64,000 bases of DNA from Benincasa hispida. Lineage: Eukaryota; Streptophyta; Magnoliopsida; Cucurbitales; Cucurbitaceae. The notes under the pieces are model-generated. The model made no database searches and was not told the origin of the DNA. It worked only from the letters and a program-made list of their open reading frames with translations. A program made the translations under genes and the position numbers. Location: the NCBI RefSeq assembly GCF_009727055.1, contig NC_052360.1:71110894-71174893 (forward strand), given 5' to 3'. This document shows, one piece after another, positions 58,712 to 64,000 of this stretch. Positions within the stretch are counted from its first letter, which is position 1. Each line of letters opens with the position of its first letter.

Positions 58712-60130
58712 GAATGAGAAATTTTGGACCGATCGCAAATTGCCACGTCATTTACTAAATTAAGGACGAAATTCCAAATAATTGAATTCGAGACTAATTA
58801 GAAGTTGACATTTGTCCTAAATTGAAGTTGAAGACATAAATTGGCGAAGTCCAATTATGCCACATGTTTCCTTCGTAACCGTTGGATTGAATAAAATTAC
58901 TTCGGTCCAATTTGATATTATTATTTGGGCTAAAAATCCAATTTAGCCCATAAATAGGCTTAATTTGACCAAAATGTCAAAAAAGGCCCAAATCCAATTA
59001 GTCAGGCCCATGGACCGACCAAGCCCAAGCCCATGAATTCCAGTAGAGAACTCTATAAATAAAGGAGTTCTCCTCATTTGTGGAAGTCAGCAATTCTATA
59101 TTCCAGAGAGCTTATAGGGAATTCTCTACAGTCAGAAGACTTCTTCACTCCTGAAGCTGACCACGTCTGAAGACTGAAGTCCTTCGAAGATACAAGCATT
59201 CTGAATACTGAAGTCCTTTGAAGATGCAAGCATCCTGAAGACTGAAGTTCTTTGAAAATACAATCATTCTGACCATGCTTGAAGACTGAAGTCCTTTTGA
59301 AGATACAAGTAATTCTACATTCAGAGAGCCCAGAGAGAATTCATCAACAAGTAGAAGACTCTCAAAACTCCTAAAGCTGCACTTCTAGAAGACAGAAGAC
59401 CCTTGAAGACACAAACACTCTTCCAAGACTACTACAAGAACGTTCAGTGCTTTCCTTCTTCAAGTCAAGCGCATCCACCCAACCGAGAGAGAATCAGAGG
59501 ATCAAGTACTAGAGATCGAACCATATCACATCAAATCAACCTCAACATCAATACCAACTCAAGTTCAACTCCACGAAACAAGTTTCTTCGAAAGCCTCGT
59601 GCGAACACTAATCCTCCAAGAAGATCAACAAACCCTAAGGCCGATCATCCAAGAGATCAACAAGCCCAAAGGTCGATCATCCAAGAAAATCAACAAGTTC
59701 AAAGACTGATCCTCTAAGAAGATCAACAAGCCTAAAGGTCGATCATCCAAGAAGATCATCAAGCCCAAAGGTTGATCATCCAAGAAGATTAACAAGCTCA
59801 AAGGCCGATCACCCAAGAAGATCAACAAGTCCAAAGGCCGATCACCCAAGAAGATCAACAAGCTCAAAGGCCGATCGTTCAAAAAGATCAACTAGCTTAA
59901 AGTTTATAGTTTATTTTGAAAGCATCAAAATACTGTGTATTAGAGATTGTACTCACTTTCTACAAAATTAATACAAATACAAAGTTCAAGTTCCACGAAA
60001 TAAATTTATTTTCAAAATACTGTGTTATTTAGGATTGTACTCACTTTCTACAAAAATAAATTTAAAAATACAAAAAGTTCAAGTTCCACGAAATAAATTT
60101 ACTCTTGAAATTCTCTTGCGAATCAACCTA
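58712..60130 (+). repeat. LTR-like segment with internal 33-bp array (putative solo LTR)
   Basis: Has a TATA box in 'ctctataaataaagg' (TATAAATA 59054-59061), serial 'gaagactgaagtccttt' words (59150-59300) and a duplicated block of about 80 bp at its end (59929-60008 and 60016-60103). This organisation resembles a gypsy LTR. The ends are guessed, and no target duplication or coding was found. Confidence 0.45.
59611..59896. repeat. 33-bp tandem array, about nine units
   Basis: The unit is roughly 'gatcacccaagaagatcaac' plus 'aagtccaaaggcc'. Because 33 is divisible by 3, both strands stay open (for example the minus-strand 59625-59891 frame with an 11-residue 'DRPLGLLIFL' repeat); this is not evidence for a gene. 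Confidence 0.85.
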
Positions 60131-60164
60131 GCCACTAAATATTTTCTTATCATTGGTAGCTTAA

Positions 60165-61230
60165 TCTTTGATTATATTTTCATAGTTAATAGCCACTTAT
60201 AGAAATCTATCATTGATAGCTAACTTTGTGAATTTAATTAATAAAGTTGAATCTCAAACTAAAATATAAGTGGAATGCCTAGAAGTTATCACTAATAGCA
60301 TGTTTATTAGTGATAGAAGCTATCATCGAAAAGAAAAGGGACTTACAAATGTTTGGGAAGGACAAGAAAGGGGAAAAAAGGTGTTCGGTGGCTATGATTG
60401 ATAGAAGCTACTACTGATAGCATGTTACCAATGATAGAAGCTAATATTAATAGCATGTTATTGATGATAAAAGCTATCCGATAGAACGTTATCGGTAATA
60501 GAAGCTACCACTGATAGTACGTTATCGGTGATAGAGAACTATCACTAATAGTATGATATCAGTGAGATCATTGATAGCATCTTATTAATGATGTTACTAG
60601 TGAAAGAAGCTATCACTGATAACCACAATATGAGTAATGTTAGCGATATCAGTGATAAAACTTAGGTGATATCTATATATTGAGTTTCTTTCAAAGATGA
60701 TAACCTGTTATAGAAGTCTATCATTGACAGCCTTAAGTGTTAATATTTCAAGGTTGATTCTAATTGATGAAAGTCTATCAGTGATAACGACTAATAGTTG
60801 CTATCATTGATAGCGATGATAAAAGATTATTAGTGATAACTACTATGGTAATCAAAGTTGTTGGTTTTCTTTCAAAGTTGATCACTATTTATAAATCTAT
60901 CATTGATAGCTACTGATAGCCTTAAGTAGTAATATTTCAATGTTTATTCTAATTGATGAAAGTGAATCAATGATAGCTACTAATAATTGATAGCAAATTA
61001 AAAGTTAATATTTCAAGATTGTATTAATTTTTCTCAAATTGAAAGCTATCGCTGATAGCAACTATCATCGATAACAATTGATAGAAGCTATCAGCGATAG
61101 CAGCTGATAGCAACTATCAGTATTATCACTGATAGCTACTATCAGTGGTTATCACTAATAGCTGCTATCAGTATCAGTGGTTATCACTGATAGTTGCTAT
61201 CACTGATAGCTTTTAATTTGAGAAAATCAG
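60165..61230. repeat. GATAG palindromic array (about 1 kb)
   Basis: Dozens of 'gatagaagctatcactgatag'-like words in both orientations. The right part, 61022-61230, is a long imperfect inverted repeat bounded by 'tttctcaaattgaaagctatc' and 'gatagcttttaatttgagaa'. Confidence 0.82.
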
Positions 61231-62381
61231 GAAGAAGCAAACAAAATGGTGACTAGGCATGGGTTTTTTAGTCTTTTACCTTTTTTTGATTTATATATGT
61301 GATTATTTTGGGCTTGAATTCTATTTATGCAACTAGCCCTTTTACTTTTCACTTTTATTCATGGTGAGCCATTTTCACATCCTTTCCTTTTCTAGAGGTA
61401 CCTTATGAACCAATTGTAGACATCTACATTCTTTTTCCTTTTATACTCTTTTGTATCAAAGGTATGATTTGTTGTAATTTAATCACCTACCTGTAGTTTA
61501 GAAAGGGCAGAAACCCATGTACAGGAGGTATACTTTTCAAAGTTTTGAGAATTAAAAATATACAAGAGATTGTATTTCTATTCACCGATACATGTGGTTC
61601 ATAACTGTAACGATAAACCCCTTTTTTTAATTGTTAAATAATGTTATGATTTGAAATTGTTCACTTAAGGACAGTTTATTTCACAGACATCTTAGATTTT
61701 TATGGAGTGGCCATCTAGATTATCGTATTTGTTTTGCGGTATTGTGAGATGCCTCGACATCTGAAGATTAGATGCCCAAACGGGGGGCATCTGGAGACTC
61801 CTGAAACATGGGTTTTCCAGTCTCTTGAGTTGAGGGCATCCCTATTTTACTTTTTGGTCCTTCCTTTTTATTTTATTTTACATATATATATATATTAATC
61901 TTCATTTGCATTATTTAATTAATATAAATACTGTCAACCATGTATATCATATACTTTTAGTTATATCATAATTCTTATTATTTTATAACAATATATTCAA
62001 ATTTAAATTTAAATTAATATTTATTTTACAAAAAAATCTTAAATCATGATATATTATTTTGTTGAGAAAAATAACATATAAAAATAATATAAATTGTATT
62101 AATTTTAAAAGAAATTAAATTGATAAAAATAAATATGTTATATAAGTTTAAATTATATCAAATTAATTATAAAGTAATAAATAGTCGTAAAGACATTTTA
62201 GGAACTTTGTGTAAATTTTAGTTATTCTCGAGTAGAAATCCTACGAAACAAATGTAGTTATCAAAATATTTTCAGATATCTGCAAAAAAAAAATATTCTT
62301 ACCAAACAAACATGGTAATCTAAAGATGTCGGACGTCTATAATTTCTAATATATATAATTTCAGAAATTTGTGCATTTTAT
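61231..62381. other. gene-free AT-rich DNA
   Basis: No coding, repeats or signals that I can support. Confidence 0.5.
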
Positions 62382-62985
62382 TAAGGGTGTTCAAAAAACC
62401 CGATGGGCCAAAAAAAATCGATCAACCTAACCCAACCCAATCCATGCAGTTTGGGTTGTTATAACTCATTTGGGTTGGGTTAGGTTCAAATAAATGAAAA
62501 TTTTATGGGTTGGGTTGGGTTGTGTTCACCTAATATAACCCAAACCAACCCGAATTTATTATTAACTTTACAAAATATATTTTTTATTACTTATAACACA
62601 ATTATTTATACATATATTAATTTTAATTTTATTTAATTTCAATATTTTTTTAATAATTTATTCTTCAACAACTCTTAAAAGTAGTTTTTTTTCACTTTAG
62701 AAAGAAATTTTTCGCTATATAAATTGAAATTAAGTTATTAATCAAAATAATTAAATTAGATTTTTACATATTTACATTTTGCTTCTTTTTAGAATAAAAT
62801 TTTAAATAAATGACTCAATTAACCCGACTAACCCAACCCAAATATTCCATGGTTGGGTTGGGTTGGGTTCACTTTTTTAATAATTTTTTTAATAAGAATT
62901 ATTTGGGTTGAAAAAATTTACAACCCAAATAATTGGGTTGGGTCGAAAAAGTCTTTCAACCCAATCCAACCCATAAATACCCTTA
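62382..62985. mobile_element. hAT-like MITE (TAAGGGTGTTC type, about 604 bp)
   Basis: Starts TAAGGGTGTTC and ends 'aataccctta', an imperfect inverted pair. Both ends are rich in complementary 'ttgggttggg' and 'cccaacccaa'. Flanks CATTTTAT and CATTTATG resemble an 8-bp duplication with one lost T. No transposase. Confidence 0.7.
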
Positions 62986-64000
62986 CATTTATGTCACTAA
63001 ATAGAGAGGTTATGTCAGTTAATTATGATTTTAGTTCCATGTGGAACTAAAAATGGAGTTAGTTGTGTGGTGTGAAAATATTTTTATTATATTTACAAAT
63101 GCATGATTCACTCTTAACACATTTAAGAAAATAAATTTTAAAATTTATACTAAAAATGTACAGAGTTGTTCAACATACCTTAAAATATTCTCTTTTTTCA
63201 AGAAAAAAAATGTTTAATACCATATGCGCACATAATCATTCTAATGTCAATTTTACAATGTTATGACCATTCTCGTAATTGTTTTAAACCTAGAAGATCG
63301 TTTAGTAATATTACATTGTTCTTTCCCTTATAAATATAATGTAAAGGGTCTCAATCGTAATCATGTTAAGTTTTCAATGTGATCACAAGCTATCCATTTA
63401 CATTTACACGATTGAGGTCCATTATTATTGATTTATTAGTAGAAACTCACTACAATTACACTGATTTTGATTACGAATTGGAAAACATGCATTATCAATG
63501 AAAAACAAAACAAAGTAAACTAGCACAAATCAAGGAAGAAAAATGAGAGGAAACGCTTTGGAGAGCATGTTTGTATTCTTTTCCTATCTCCATACATACC
63601 ATGAGTTGTTCGATCTTTTGGGTCTCATGAAGTTATTTTGTAGTTTGTTGTTGTTGTTCACTTCCGTAAAAAGTTAAGTATTCATATACATGTGTGTATT
63701 CATATACATGTGTATATTAAAATATCTCAAATAGGCTAAAGCAAATGTTGTTGGCTTTTTGGTCCTTAATCTAAAATTAATTAATTTTAATTAATTAATT
63801 AATCAATGTTTTGATGATAACAAACTCATAGCGTAGAGCTCGGAACAACGATTCCAACACCTCTTGAATCACTCAAATCAGAGCTAAAATGAAGACAATT
63901 TGACTGAACCACTATAAAAATTACGGTGTCTTCTTCTCTAACTCTTTTCTTTTTATTTTTGCAATTAATTTAAGCAATTTATTGTATGTTTTAGTTTGTT
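62986..64000. other. gene-free AT-rich DNA to the window end
   Basis: No supported gene or element. A short 'aattaattaattaat' tract lies near 63780. Confidence 0.5.

Noticed and set aside
59625..59891. 88-residue minus-strand frame with an 11-residue repeat
   Set aside because: It is a by-product of a 33-bp tandem array; no start context, no homologue recognised.
62400..62980. Repeated 'ttgggttggg' as telomere-like DNA
   Set aside because: The plant telomere unit is TTTAGGG. These words are the inverted arms of a MITE.

Overview
This window is plant nuclear DNA, most likely from a eudicot. It is AT-rich, with long Ty1/copia and Ty3/gypsy retrotransposons nested in each other, MITEs, and intron-containing genes that have plant-type TATA boxes. 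The abundant GATAG palindromic repeats and the small Cys-rich gene family remind me of Cucurbitaceae, but that assignment is low confidence. There are no bacterial features and no CRISPR array.

The only host genes I can support are three paralogues in one orientation at 25434-25893, 49272-49897 and 56227-56672. Each encodes an 82-residue secreted Cys-rich protein of the pollen allergen Ole e 6 type. All three share the exon/intron layout (exons of 223 and 26 bp, phase-1 intron) and a conserved upstream block with a TATA box. They are a tandem array that transposons have pulled apart. Without the insertions, genes 1 and 2 would be about 4.5 kb apart, and genes 2 and 3 about 3 kb apart.

Region 1-23521 is a nested stack. 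The host layer is a minus-strand copia element ('copia-A'; right LTR 22811-23521; gag and pol pieces at 14878-22712). Three solo LTRs of one roughly 2-kb copia LTR family ('L family') interrupt it: F (1-807 plus 13600-14877), E (16202-18267) and D (20574-22578). An Athila-like solo LTR (18330-20269) also interrupts it. LTR F is itself split by a 12.8-kb Athila-type Ty3/gypsy element (808-13594) with a 5-bp target duplication, tRNA-Asp primer site and polypurine tract.

Region 26195-46849 lies between genes 1 and 2. It holds a decayed copia RT/RNase H remnant, then L-family LTR C (27493-29183 plus 46690-46849). LTR C was split by a full copia-B element of the same family (29184-46684), and the left LTR of copia-B was split by a 9.3-kb chromovirus-type gypsy element (30538-39883). 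All target-site duplications are visible; the one around the chromovirus is imperfect.

Region 46850-64000 holds MITEs (one GC-rich hAT type with a perfect 8-bp duplication, at 52758-53313), a truncated plus-strand copia (52042-55523), minisatellites, a SINE-like piece, an LTR-like segment with a 33-bp array, a roughly 1-kb GATAG palindromic array, and AT-rich DNA without genes.

Two places look like assembly artefacts: a Nextera mate-pair junction adapter at 570-607 flanked by a duplicated segment, and a single N at 7366 flanked by identical 57-bp copies. I found no unknown multi-gene system. The best biology is the tandem gene cluster and the fully readable nesting history.
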